Part shown: in pieces, positions 51,443 through 59,809 of the stretch | Layout of the letters: the number at the start of each line of letters is the position of its first letter | Numbering within the stretch: the first letter of the stretch is position 1 | The notes under the pieces: model-generated | The model's input: the letters and a program-made list of their open reading frames with translations, nothing else | Told to the model about the DNA's origin: nothing | Database searches by the model: none | DNA from: Clostridium sp. AT4 | GTDB lineage: Bacteria; Bacillota; Clostridia; Lachnospirales; Lachnospiraceae | DNA length: 64,000 bases | Assembly (NCBI RefSeq): GCF_001517625.2 | Contig: NZ_LN999827.1 | Location: forward strand, 205,348 to 269,347 | Direction: 5' to 3' | Translations under genes and position numbers: made by a program

Positions 51443-53491
51443 TCACTCTCCTTTTTGACGCTCTTTTTTACTGAAATCCAGATAGAAGTTATCTGGATAA
51501 GCATATTCGCCTCGATAATTAGACGCATTGTAAATCGGGAATTTTACAGGGTGGTAACTTTGGGGCCTGGGGCTGTCTTCCTGTGTATAGATATACATAC
51601 TGTGGTAATCCCATACTACCAGTTCATCCCGTTCGTCACCGGTCAGATTGATTGCTTCACAGCACAAAGTCGGATGTCCATCATCAGGGAAGGAGACAGA
51701 TCGAATACCCTTCCCATTCATCAATCCGCCATTGAAGGGATCTGCATTGATCAGGATTAGTTCCTGTCCGCTGCCGTCCCAATTTACAGGACACAGAATA
51801 TTGCCGTTCATTTTATTTTCTATCTCCCATAATTCTTTCCCATCTGAATCATAAAGGTAAATTACACCCTGATGTCCCCAGAAATTTACCACCGCAAGCT
51901 CAAATCCAGGTCTTTCCGGACAATAATTGGCTACGCTGACTCTTTGGGCGTGGCCAATCAGATCTCTGGTTACTATATTTCCATAAAAATCACCAATAAA
52001 AAAACCCTGGGTTCCGGATACACAGGCAAAATATCCCGTTCCATCTCCGCGAAATTTTCCGGCTACTATTTCATCGGTATGATCTTCTGTGATGGGATAG
52101 GTCCAAAGCTCACATCCGTCTGCATCCAACATGGTATAACCCACCAGCACTTCATCCCGTCCGTCTCCGTTAATATCCACTGGCAGCGGACAATGCCCCG
52201 TGTTTTTATGACTTCGGTATTTCCATAGAAGATTTAAATTTTCATCGAGAGCGTAGACACGGCAGTATCGATCCTTGATCAGAATATCTGCCGGTCGGTC
52301 TTTTCCTCTGAAATTGCAGATACGAATGCCATCCGGGTTGATTCTGTCAAAGGCGTAGATTTGATAGGGCACTCCGATTAGTTCACTGTCATTGTCATCA
52401 GAACAGGGGGTTTTTACTGATTTTTTTATTTTTCCGGTGGTTCCTTCCAGAATCTGAATTTCAAAATTTCTCCCTACAATTACCTCATCTTTTCCATCTC
52501 CGTCGATATCATATATCTGAAATGGCATATCAGCAGAAACCTTTCCCAAGATATTCGCATTAATCGAAGGCTCTCCCAGCTGCCACAGAACACGGCCTTC
52601 CAAGTCAATAGCTGTCAGACAGCTTATAAAACCGTAGGCATCCCGGCTGATACGCTTCTGCATCTGTGCCAATACCACAAACCATTCGTCTGTTCCTGTC
52701 AGATGGCCGAAACGAACCTGTCGGCTGGTGCCGAAATCCTGAAGGTCAATGGTTTTCCACAGTTTCATGGCCGGATGAGAAGACATCTCGTTTTCTTCCA
52801 ATTCCTTTGCCTGTCTTGTACGTTCTTGGATTGCCTGAAATTCTTCCGTTGATACCAAAGTTTCAAAATCAGTAAATTGAGAAGGACAATCTGCGGTAAT
52901 TCCTACCCTTCCGCCTCTTAAAGCCTGTTGTACAGAAACAGAAAACAGCAGATGTCCATTGATACGGCAATCCACATATCCTTCATGACAGATTGCCTCC
53001 AAAAGGTAAAATTCATCGCAGCCATGAGGAAATTCTGCTTCTGCCAAAGTCATTATATCTTCTTTGTGACGATAAGAAAGAACAGCCCTGTCTCTGTTTT
53101 CCAGACAGAACGCCAGTGTATCGATACTGTCTCTCATACAGAAAACGATTCCTGCTGTACCTTTCGTAGAAAGACGTCTCAATTTTACGGATACCGTATA
53201 TTCCCCCCACTCTTTTTCTCCTGTTTCCAGAGTTGGAAATATTCTGTGAGGCCTGTTTTTTTCGATCCTCATAGATTCCATATAATGAACCCCCTGATAT
53301 TCGGTAATAATCCAGGTGGGGCCCGTACCATTATAGGTATAATTGCAGACCGGATCATACCAGACTCCTCGGTACCCCTCTTCTACAATATAATGATATT
53401 CACCGGCAGCAGTATGATCTCTGTCATACGGAAATTCACCAATAGGAAAATCGTGAAAGTCTTCCTTTCTCAGTATTATATCTCGTTTCAT
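51443..53491 (-). CDS. Intracellular jelly-roll plus beta-propeller protein, possible rhamnogalacturonan lyase-like enzyme
   Basis: A 682-residue protein with no signal peptide. Residues about 55-220 read as a concanavalin/LamG-like or DUF1080-like jelly roll (EWGEYTVSVKLRRLSTKGTAGIVFCMRD, YVDCRINGHLLFSVSVQQALRGGRVGI). Residues about 240-660 form a propeller with FG-GAP/Ca-binding repeats such as IYDIDGDGKDEVIVG, VDINGDGRDEVLVG and INLTGDERDELVVWDY. PL11 rhamnogalacturonan lyases (YesW/YesX) use similar propellers, and YesX is cytoplasmic, but I cannot assign the PL11 catalytic residues here. Between a PL22 lyase and a serine hydrolase, a role in pectic oligosaccharide breakdown is the best guess. 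Confidence 0.7.
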   Translation of the reverse strand: MKRDIILRKEDFHDFPIGEFPYDRDHTAAGEYHYIVEEGYRGVWYDPVCNYTYNGTGPTWIITEYQGVHYMESMRIEKNRPHRIFPTLETGEKEWGEYTVSVKLRRLSTKGTAGIVFCMRDSIDTLAFCLENRDRAVLSYRHKEDIMTLAEAEFPHGCDEFYLLEAICHEGYVDCRINGHLLFSVSVQQALRGGRVGITADCPSQFTDFETLVSTEEFQAIQERTRQAKELEENEMSSHPAMKLWKTIDLQDFGTSRQVRFGHLTGTDEWFVVLAQMQKRISRDAYGFISCLTAIDLEGRVLWQLGEPSINANILGKVSADMPFQIYDIDGDGKDEVIVGRNFEIQILEGTTGKIKKSVKTPCSDDNDSELIGVPYQIYAFDRINPDGIRICNFRGKDRPADILIKDRYCRVYALDENLNLLWKYRSHKNTGHCPLPVDINGDGRDEVLVGYTMLDADGCELWTYPITEDHTDEIVAGKFRGDGTGYFACVSGTQGFFIGDFYGNIVTRDLIGHAQRVSVANYCPERPGFELAVVNFWGHQGVIYLYDSDGKELWEIENKMNGNILCPVNWDGSGQELILINADPFNGGLMNGKGIRSVSFPDDGHPTLCCEAINLTGDERDELVVWDYHSMYIYTQEDSPRPQSYHPVKFPIYNASNYRGEYAYPDNFYLDFSKKERQKGE

Positions 53492-53507
53492 TGTATTTCT
53501 CCGTCAG

Positions 53508-54677
53508 TTAAATGGATTCCGGTACATCTACCAGAAACAGGTTGTCATGCCATTCATCTGTATCTGCTGCATACAAAAGCTTCTTTCCATCCCAACTGAA
53601 CGTAGGGTGACAGTGTGAACGCTGATAATGCCAAGTAGTATTATGATGTGCCAATATCTTCATTTTTGCCGTCCCATCTTCTGCTGGCTGGATCAGAAGA
53701 ATGTCATCCACTGCATCCCCTGCAAACATGGACAAATCTCCATTGGCAAAATAATGGTTGCAGTAGAAGGGCATATTGATTTTCCGGTATACCTTACCGT
53801 CCTTATGGGCAAAACCAAAATAAGGTATCTCTGCGCTTACATGTTCCGACGCATAAACCTGGCTTTTTGAGTTTGAGATAGTTCCATCATGGCCGCCCCG
53901 CCGATTGTCAAAGATCACATCTCCGTTTTGCGCCCAGAATTCATGTCCCACACAGTCATCCTCTGTCTGTCGGAAACAAGGCCAGATATCACCTGTATTC
54001 ATATTGATCATCCAGATTCTCTGCTGTACATAATTCCATGGGCCTTCGTGACAGAACATGGCAATATCTGGATTATCTGGAGAAAACTGAAAATGGCTTA
54101 ACCAGTGCGTATCCCGGAATACATCATGAAATTCACTTCCATCCAAACGGATAACAGAAACACGTCCATCCTTTGTAGCAAACATTTTCTCTTTAAAACC
54201 GGCATAATTAGGACCACCGTCCGGCAGTGCATCCACATCTTCATTTCTGTTGAAGCCGATCCATTGCTTGTCACAGCTGAAGGAAAGATTCTGCAGCAGC
54301 ATATGATTTTTTTCTTCGTACAGAAGTTTATTTTCTCCGGTCTTTGTATTGTAAAGACGCAGTTGGGAGCCGGTAACATAAGCCACATATTCTCCGTCAG
54401 GCGTCTTGGTGATTCTTCCTACCTCTACCCCCAGTGGGTCATCTGTCAGTTGTACCATTTCCCCGCTGTCCAGATCCATTTTAAACAGATTGCATATTTC
54501 TGTACCCTCGTGTTCTCTGTTGGACAGAAAATATATGGTTTTTCCATCTAGGTCAAAAGAATTTTCCGTAAAATAAAAATGATAATTTATCCCCTGATTT
54601 GTAAGCTGTGTAATCTGTGCACCGCTTTTTTCATCTGTATAAGTCCTCTTTTCGGATGGGTATACTGTTCCGATCAT
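53508..54677 (-). CDS. ogl: Oligogalacturonate lyase, PL22
   Basis: Cytoplasmic beta-propeller lyase (389 aa) that splits unsaturated or saturated digalacturonate to 5-keto-4-deoxyuronate (DKI). It aligns with Ogl of Erwinia/Yersinia in the active site: catalytic His245 in VGHEFWAQNGD, manganese ligands His308 in PFYCNHYF, Gln352, His355 and His357 in YQRSHCHPTF (known enzyme: Q-x-x-H-x-H). FCHEGPWNYVQQRIWMIN and the end LFLVDVPES also match. No signal peptide. AGGAGG precedes ATG 54677. The gene lies behind a hairpin after the ABC solute-binding gene. Confidence 0.9.
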   Translation of the reverse strand: MIGTVYPSEKRTYTDEKSGAQITQLTNQGINYHFYFTENSFDLDGKTIYFLSNREHEGTEICNLFKMDLDSGEMVQLTDDPLGVEVGRITKTPDGEYVAYVTGSQLRLYNTKTGENKLLYEEKNHMLLQNLSFSCDKQWIGFNRNEDVDALPDGGPNYAGFKEKMFATKDGRVSVIRLDGSEFHDVFRDTHWLSHFQFSPDNPDIAMFCHEGPWNYVQQRIWMINMNTGDIWPCFRQTEDDCVGHEFWAQNGDVIFDNRRGGHDGTISNSKSQVYASEHVSAEIPYFGFAHKDGKVYRKINMPFYCNHYFANGDLSMFAGDAVDDILLIQPAEDGTAKMKILAHHNTTWHYQRSHCHPTFSWDGKKLLYAADTDEWHDNLFLVDVPESI

Positions 54678-54723
54678 AGCTGTTCCTCCTACTTTTTCCT
54701 TTTGCCTTTTTATTTTTTGCGTA

Positions 54724-54762
54724 AAAGCGGGCGTGCCGGTATAACCGCCGGCGCGCCCGCTT
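54724..54762. terminator. Intra-operon terminator/processing hairpin between the binding protein and PL22 genes
   Basis: AAGCGGGCGTGCCGG (about 54724-54739) pairs with GCCGGCGCGCCCGCTT (about 54747-54762), a very GC-rich stem. On the minus strand it is followed by TTTTACGC, a weak T-run; the plus strand has TTTTTATATTTT. It would lower downstream expression or stabilise the transporter mRNA. Confidence 0.7.
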
Positions 54763-54801
54763 TTTATATTTTGGGTAAAAATTTAAATCTGCTGCAATTT
54801 T

Positions 54802-56190
54802 TTAGTTTGCCATATAATTTGCATAAGCCTCATTTAAGTGCTCTGCCCACAAATCAAGCAGTTCCTTTGCTGTCATATCGCCGGACATTACAGACTGGAT
54901 ACCTGGCTCAATATAGGTAGAATTGATGTTGCCCCATTCAGGCAGATATGCCGGAGAGGTATATGTCAGGCAATTATCCTGACTGGTAGTTTCGATGGCG
55001 CACTGGATGTGCTGCATTTCGCTCATCCATTCATCTTCATAGCAGGCAGTATTGGTTGGAAGCTGTCCGATGGACTGATTCCAGAAGCTGTTTGCATAAT
55101 GATCACACATAAATGTAATCCATTTCCATGCCGCTTCCTGATTCTCGCAGGTATCAAACATACAAAGACCAGTTAAAGCACCGCCGTAATTGATGTATTT
55201 GCCGTTGTCTGCTGTAGGAAGCGGATTGGCGGTAAAGCCTTCGGTTCCGCCGAATGCTGTTACATGGCTGCCATAAGATCCAAGGTTGTGTGTAAACATT
55301 GCACATACGCCAGAGTCAAAATTTGCAGAAATTTCCTTGTAACCTGCGGTAATATCACTTTCAGGCGTATATTTCCCATACAGTCCAAGATATTTTTCAA
55401 GGAAAGCAACTGCCTCATCGCAATTAATAGTTGTCTTTCCATTCGCGTCAAATACTTCATTTGTTCCCAGATAAGAATAAATAAAGTCAATTAATACCGC
55501 AGGTGAAGCCGCACCGCCGCGGATAGTATAGCCATACTGGTCATTATCCTTATCGGTTAGCTTCTCGGCTGCCTCAAAGAAATCATCCCAGGTCTTAGGG
55601 GCTTCTACTCCAGCTTCTGCAAGCATCTTATCATTTGTCCATAAAGTAATAAAATTGGCAGATGTAGGCATCATGTACAGCTTACCGTCCTTGTTATAGG
55701 TGCGGCAGGTTTCCATATACCCCTCTTCCATATCCTTGGAGCCTTCCCAGGAAGTGAACATATCATCCAGAGCTACGCAGTGGCCCTGTCCGATTACTGT
55801 CGATGCCCAGGAGTTATTTAAACCGCCTACGTCAGGTGTTTCACCGGCTGCGATTGCTGTCTGGTATTTGGAAAGAGCATCGCTGGAGGAAAGTCCCAGA
55901 TATTCGATATGGATATCCGGATTTTCTTCTTCAAATTTTTCAATAATTTCCATATAAAACTCGGTACGCTGATCACCTGCATTTTCGTCCCAGAAGGTAA
56001 CAGTTACCTTATCACCGGAAGCTTCTGATTTTGCCTCTTCTGTCTTTGCTTCAGCAGCCTCTGATTTTGATTCGGATGATGCTGCCGCAGGCGTCTCACT
56101 GTCTCCGGAACCACCGCAGGCTGTCAGCGCTGCTGCCATAGCTGCTGCCATTGTGCATGCCAATACTTTTTTCATTTTTTTCATAGTCAT
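54802..56190 (-). CDS. Sugar ABC transporter substrate-binding lipoprotein
   Basis: Extracellular solute-binding protein of the CUT1 type (462 aa). Lipoprotein signal MKKVLACTMAAAMAAALTAC with the modified Cys25, then an Ala/Glu/Ser-rich linker. The core resembles maltose/oligosaccharide binding proteins (VTVTFWDENAGDQRTEFYMEIIEKFEEENPDIHIEYLGLSSSDALSKYQTAIAAGETPDV, later AAWKWITFMCDHY). It delivers oligosaccharides, probably pectic ones by context, to the two permeases encoded upstream. ATG 56190 is used, with AAGGAG; M3 at 56184 is also possible. Confidence 0.92.
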   Translation of the reverse strand: MTMKKMKKVLACTMAAAMAAALTACGGSGDSETPAAASSESKSEAAEAKTEEAKSEASGDKVTVTFWDENAGDQRTEFYMEIIEKFEEENPDIHIEYLGLSSSDALSKYQTAIAAGETPDVGGLNNSWASTVIGQGHCVALDDMFTSWEGSKDMEEGYMETCRTYNKDGKLYMMPTSANFITLWTNDKMLAEAGVEAPKTWDDFFEAAEKLTDKDNDQYGYTIRGGAASPAVLIDFIYSYLGTNEVFDANGKTTINCDEAVAFLEKYLGLYGKYTPESDITAGYKEISANFDSGVCAMFTHNLGSYGSHVTAFGGTEGFTANPLPTADNGKYINYGGALTGLCMFDTCENQEAAWKWITFMCDHYANSFWNQSIGQLPTNTACYEDEWMSEMQHIQCAIETTSQDNCLTYTSPAYLPEWGNINSTYIEPGIQSVMSGDMTAKELLDLWAEHLNEAYANYMAN

Positions 56191-56221
56191 CTACACTCCT
56201 TTTTATAAATCTGGGATGTCA

Positions 56222-57064
56222 TTATCCCTTAACTGCTCCTGAACTGAGTCCGCCCACCAGATTTTTCTGAACATAGCTGAAAAGGATCAGAGTAGGCACA
56301 ACAGCGATTACAGCACCAGCCGCCAGCTGTCCATAATTAATACTGAACTCGCCTACCAGATTTTTTAAACCTACAGGAAGGGTCAGCTTATTTTGCTTGC
56401 TGATAAACATAAATGAGAAGAGAAATTCATTCCAACAGGAAATAAATCCGTATGCAGCAATGGTAGCGATACCAGGTTTTAATACCGGAAGCAGTACATG
56501 CCAGATTGCCCCCAAACGGCTGCATCCATCAATCTGTGCGGCCTCCTCAATGGTATAATCAATTCCTCCTACAAATCCCCGCATCAGTATGGAATTAAAT
56601 GGGAAATGGAAGGTAGTATTTACAAGCACCAGTGCAAACAGGCTGTTTAACATACCCAGATTCTTAAAAATAATGAAAATCGGTGTAATCAGCATGGCCC
56701 CAGGAATGAACTGCGTACAAAGAAGGATCAGCATAAATATATTTTTTCCTTTGAATTTAAAACGGGACAGTGCGTATCCCGTCAGTACGGAGATCACAAC
56801 AATAAACATTACACCAAATGCTGAAATGAACAAACTGTTTTTAAAATATGTACTGAATCCGCTTTTCGTCCATGCTTCCGAATAATTTTTCAGGGTAAAT
56901 GCTGCCGGCCAGTATGTAACGGTCTTGGAGGTAATCTCTGCAGAAGGTTTAAACGACGTGGCCAGACACCAGTAAATTGGAAACAGGATAAAAAGCAGTA
57001 TAACAATAAGAGCTGCGGAAAATGCAAGTTTGAACCATATTTTTTTTGCTTTATGAGTTCCCAT
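56222..57064 (-). CDS. Carbohydrate ABC transporter permease (MalG type)
   Basis: Six-helix permease (280 aa) of a CUT1 importer. First helix LAFSAALIVILLFILFPIYWCLATSFKPS. The cytoplasmic EAA loop that contacts the ATPase is DYTIEEAAQIDGCSRLGAIWHVLLPVLKPG. The C-terminus SYVQKNLVGGLSSGAVKG is the usual end of this family. ATG 57064 is placed 9 bases after AAAGGAGG; ATG 57073 would leave no spacing. The gene begins two bases after the stop of the partner permease. No ATPase gene is in the locus. Confidence 0.95.
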   Translation of the reverse strand: MGTHKAKKIWFKLAFSAALIVILLFILFPIYWCLATSFKPSAEITSKTVTYWPAAFTLKNYSEAWTKSGFSTYFKNSLFISAFGVMFIVVISVLTGYALSRFKFKGKNIFMLILLCTQFIPGAMLITPIFIIFKNLGMLNSLFALVLVNTTFHFPFNSILMRGFVGGIDYTIEEAAQIDGCSRLGAIWHVLLPVLKPGIATIAAYGFISCWNEFLFSFMFISKQNKLTLPVGLKNLVGEFSINYGQLAAGAVIAVVPTLILFSYVQKNLVGGLSSGAVKG

Positions 57065-57065
57065 T

Positions 57066-57968
57066 TTATGCATCCTCCTTTCCGTAACCGGACATTTTCA
57101 GATAAACTCCAGCAAAGATCAGCAAAATGAAGAAAGCAATCACTGCTAAAGTAGAACCATATCCGTAATTTCCATTTTTTACAGACATATTAGTCATATA
57201 CATTGTCAATGTGGTCGTTCGGTAAGAAGGACCGCCGCCTGTCAAAGTAAAGATCAGGTCTACATTGTTGAATTCCCACACTGCCCGAAGCAGGGTAGTC
57301 AAAATGATAGTATCCTTTAAAATTGGCAGCTTAACCAGAAAAATCTCCTGAAGGGTAGTTGCTCCATCTACAACGCAGGCCTCATGAAGATCGGATGGAA
57401 TATTCTGCAGTGCTGCGAGAATGGTGATTGCAAAGAAAGGAATACCCCTCCAGATCTCAGCAACTGCTGTTGCCTTAAATACGGTTTTCATATTTCCCAG
57501 CCAGGCCATATTTTTAGAGATCAACCCCAGATCCCGGCAGATAGAATTTAAAAGTCCGATATTTTCATTATAGATCAGTGACCAAAGCATAGAAGTTAAA
57601 ACACCGGATACTGCCCACGGAAAGAATACGATACAACGATAGATGCCTCTTCCTTTAAATTTCTTATCGAGGAGCAGAGCAAGCAATATTCCAAAAACAA
57701 GCTGGGAACAAACCTCTACCAGAACCCATTTGACAGATACGCCCAGAGAACGATAAAAAATCTTGTCTCCAAATAAGTTTTCGAAGTTTTCAAGTCCCAC
57801 AAATCCTTTATCAGCAATTTTGGTTACATCATAGCTCTGCAGGCTGTAGAAAAACACAGTTACCAGCGGATATGCAAGAAATGCCAAGATAAAAAACATT
57901 GCCGGCATCAGAAATAAATAAGGCATCATGTCCTTTTTGGCAATGCCGGTCTTTACTTTTAGTCTCAT
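57066..57968 (-). CDS. Carbohydrate ABC transporter permease (MalF type)
   Basis: First gene of the transporter operon (300 aa), partner of the MalG-type permease. Helix-rich, starting KDMMPYLFLMPAMFFILAFLAYPLVTVFFYSLQSYD. The EAA loop is DLHEACVVDGATTLQEIFLVKLPILKDT, followed by the family motif FTLTGGGPSYRTTTLTMYMT. It precedes the second permease and the binding protein in one operon starting at the promoter near 58.0 kb. Typical of CUT1 importers that share the MsmX ATPase. Confidence 0.95.
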   Translation of the reverse strand: MRLKVKTGIAKKDMMPYLFLMPAMFFILAFLAYPLVTVFFYSLQSYDVTKIADKGFVGLENFENLFGDKIFYRSLGVSVKWVLVEVCSQLVFGILLALLLDKKFKGRGIYRCIVFFPWAVSGVLTSMLWSLIYNENIGLLNSICRDLGLISKNMAWLGNMKTVFKATAVAEIWRGIPFFAITILAALQNIPSDLHEACVVDGATTLQEIFLVKLPILKDTIILTTLLRAVWEFNNVDLIFTLTGGGPSYRTTTLTMYMTNMSVKNGNYGYGSTLAVIAFFILLIFAGVYLKMSGYGKEDA

Positions 57969-57994
57969 GATTGTTCCTCCCTTCTGATGATTTT

Positions 57995-58023
57995 ATTATA
58001 TAAAACAGGACATCCTGTTTACA
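57995..58023 (-). promoter_or_regulatory. Promoter of the transporter/lyase operon with an 18-bp palindrome
   Basis: Minus strand TATAAT (58000-57995) with a weak -35 TGTAAA 17 bases upstream (58023-58018). AAACAGGA (58003-58010) and TCCTGTTT (58013-58020), centred on CA, form a palindrome filling the spacer. A regulator binding there would affect polymerase directly. The weak -35 agrees with activation by the two-component regulator. Confidence 0.55.
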
Positions 58024-58143
58024 GATTCTTTTCTATATAAAATGTTTAATTTTTTATACTGTATGAGTGTTTTTTGTATTGTTTTTTATATTGTATAAAG
58101 TTGATTTGCACAAAATAGAGGCAATAAAAAGGGATGTATTTGG

Positions 58144-58175
58144 CAAAAAAAGAAGAGCCTTCCTGATCGGAAGGC
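58144..58175 (-). terminator. Terminator of the two-component system operon
   Basis: GCCTTCC (58157-58163) pairs with GGAAGGC (58169-58175); on the minus strand the stem is followed by TCTTCTTTTTTTGCC. It lies 18 bases after the response regulator stop and separates the regulators from the transporter operon. Confidence 0.85.
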
Positions 58176-58192
58176 AAGGTTGCCGAATATTT

Positions 58193-59794
58193 TTATATCT
58201 GATCCCGGTAGACTCCGGGAGAAATGCCCGTATATTTTTTAAAACATACAGCAAAATACTGAGAACTGTTATAGCCCACCTGCTCTGCGATTTCATTAAC
58301 TGTGTATCCGGTTGTACGCAGAAGCTCCTTCGCCTTTTCCATTCGAACCTCCAACAAATGAGCGCTGAAATTCTGTTTCGTTTCCTGTTTAAACAGAACA
58401 GCCAAATACGGAACACTGATATTCAAAAAGGCTGCAATATCATTCAGGCTCAGATCCTCCTTATTATAATTGCGTTTTAAATATTCCAGAGCCTGTTCTG
58501 CAATTTTCTTTTTGTGATTCCCTCCTTTTTTGCGCTTTTCTGCGATGCTGACTGCAAAACGCAGGATATCATCCTCCATTTCATCCAGGGTATTCAGCTG
58601 TTGAATATGGTTTAAATAATATAGATAACTGACAGATTCATCTCCAGAAGAAGCTTCTCCCTTAAAGGCCGTGATTGCCAGTTCTGTTGTTACCATTTTA
58701 GCTGATTCCAGAGATATGTATTTTTTGTGGCGGAAGGGTTCATAAATATTTTTAATATCTGCCTCCACCTCTTCTGTCATTCCCATGCGGATGTGATGCA
58801 GAAAAGTATCTGTTGGAAGAACGATTTGTATTTCTTCTTTTCTTTCCTGAACGGAATCAGAGGCATAAATCACCTTCCAGCCTTTTCCTTTTAACATATG
58901 GCGATTATCTACAGCATGGCGAACTCTTTTGAAGGATTCGGGTAATTCTTCTATATATCTGCGGCTTCTTCCCACTGCCAAAGTAATGCGGCACCACAGT
59001 TCTTCTTTTTCCAGCTCCAAAATTCTGTCTATAAACATACGTATAAAAGCAGGATTAAACACATCTTTTTTCTGAGCTGCCAGTACCATCTGAATGTGTG
59101 TGCTTACATTTCTGGCAAAATATAATTCAAAATGCTCCCCTGTTTCTTCCGTTAACATATCTTTTTTCTGTAAAATTTTCATCTGAAGCTGTCGTTTTGA
59201 CTCTCCTATCTCGCCCTCCAAAACCTTTTGGCTCTTCAATACATCTACAGCCGCCATCATTACCAGATAACATCCTACTTCTGTTGGAATTCCCACCCCC
59301 ATAGCCTCTTTATTTATATCTTCCTTTTTTATTTTTCCATACAGCATCCGATTAATAAAATTGCTGCGGGAAAGCTCCTGGCTTTTTCCCACAGCTTCCG
59401 CTGCTGCCTCCTCCTTTTCAATATCGAAGGCTGCACGTTCTACTGCACTTAAAAGCTTTTCTGTTGTTATCGGTTTTAAAAGAAAATCAAAGGCCTGAAG
59501 CTGTACTGCCTTATGGGCATATTCAAAATATTCATATCCAGTAAGAAACAGTACTCTGGTTTTTAATTTTTCCATTCGAATATGTTCCAACAGATTGATT
59601 CCATTCATAAAAGGCATATTGATATCCGTAATAATAATATCTACCGGATGGGACTTTAGATATTCCCAGGCTGTTTCTCCATTTTTAAACGTTCCTGCAA
59701 CATCAAATTGATGAGCCTCCCAGTCAACCAGCTGTAAAAAACTTTCTCTTATAAGCTCCTCATCATCAATAAACAGGATGCTATATCTTCTCAT
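58193..59794 (-). CDS. YesN-type response regulator with AraC DNA-binding domain
   Basis: Response regulator (533 aa) of the YesN group, partner of the kinase upstream. Residues 1-125 are the receiver domain (YSILFIDDEELIRESFLQLVDWE, phosphorylated Asp57 in VDIIITDINMPFMNG, FLTGYEYFEYAHKAVQLQAFDFLLKPI). A long middle region follows (about 130-410). The C-terminal AraC domain has LNDIAAFLNISVPYLAVLFKQETKQNFSAHLLE and YTVNEIAEQVGYNSSQYFAVCFKKYTGISPGVYR. Very likely activates the transporter and enzyme operon. Its start lies 15 bases after the kinase stop. Confidence 0.93.
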   Translation of the reverse strand: MRRYSILFIDDEELIRESFLQLVDWEAHQFDVAGTFKNGETAWEYLKSHPVDIIITDINMPFMNGINLLEHIRMEKLKTRVLFLTGYEYFEYAHKAVQLQAFDFLLKPITTEKLLSAVERAAFDIEKEEAAAEAVGKSQELSRSNFINRMLYGKIKKEDINKEAMGVGIPTEVGCYLVMMAAVDVLKSQKVLEGEIGESKRQLQMKILQKKDMLTEETGEHFELYFARNVSTHIQMVLAAQKKDVFNPAFIRMFIDRILELEKEELWCRITLAVGRSRRYIEELPESFKRVRHAVDNRHMLKGKGWKVIYASDSVQERKEEIQIVLPTDTFLHHIRMGMTEEVEADIKNIYEPFRHKKYISLESAKMVTTELAITAFKGEASSGDESVSYLYYLNHIQQLNTLDEMEDDILRFAVSIAEKRKKGGNHKKKIAEQALEYLKRNYNKEDLSLNDIAAFLNISVPYLAVLFKQETKQNFSAHLLEVRMEKAKELLRTTGYTVNEIAEQVGYNSSQYFAVCFKKYTGISPGVYRDQI

Positions 59795-59809
59795 TATTTT
59801 TCTTCTCCT

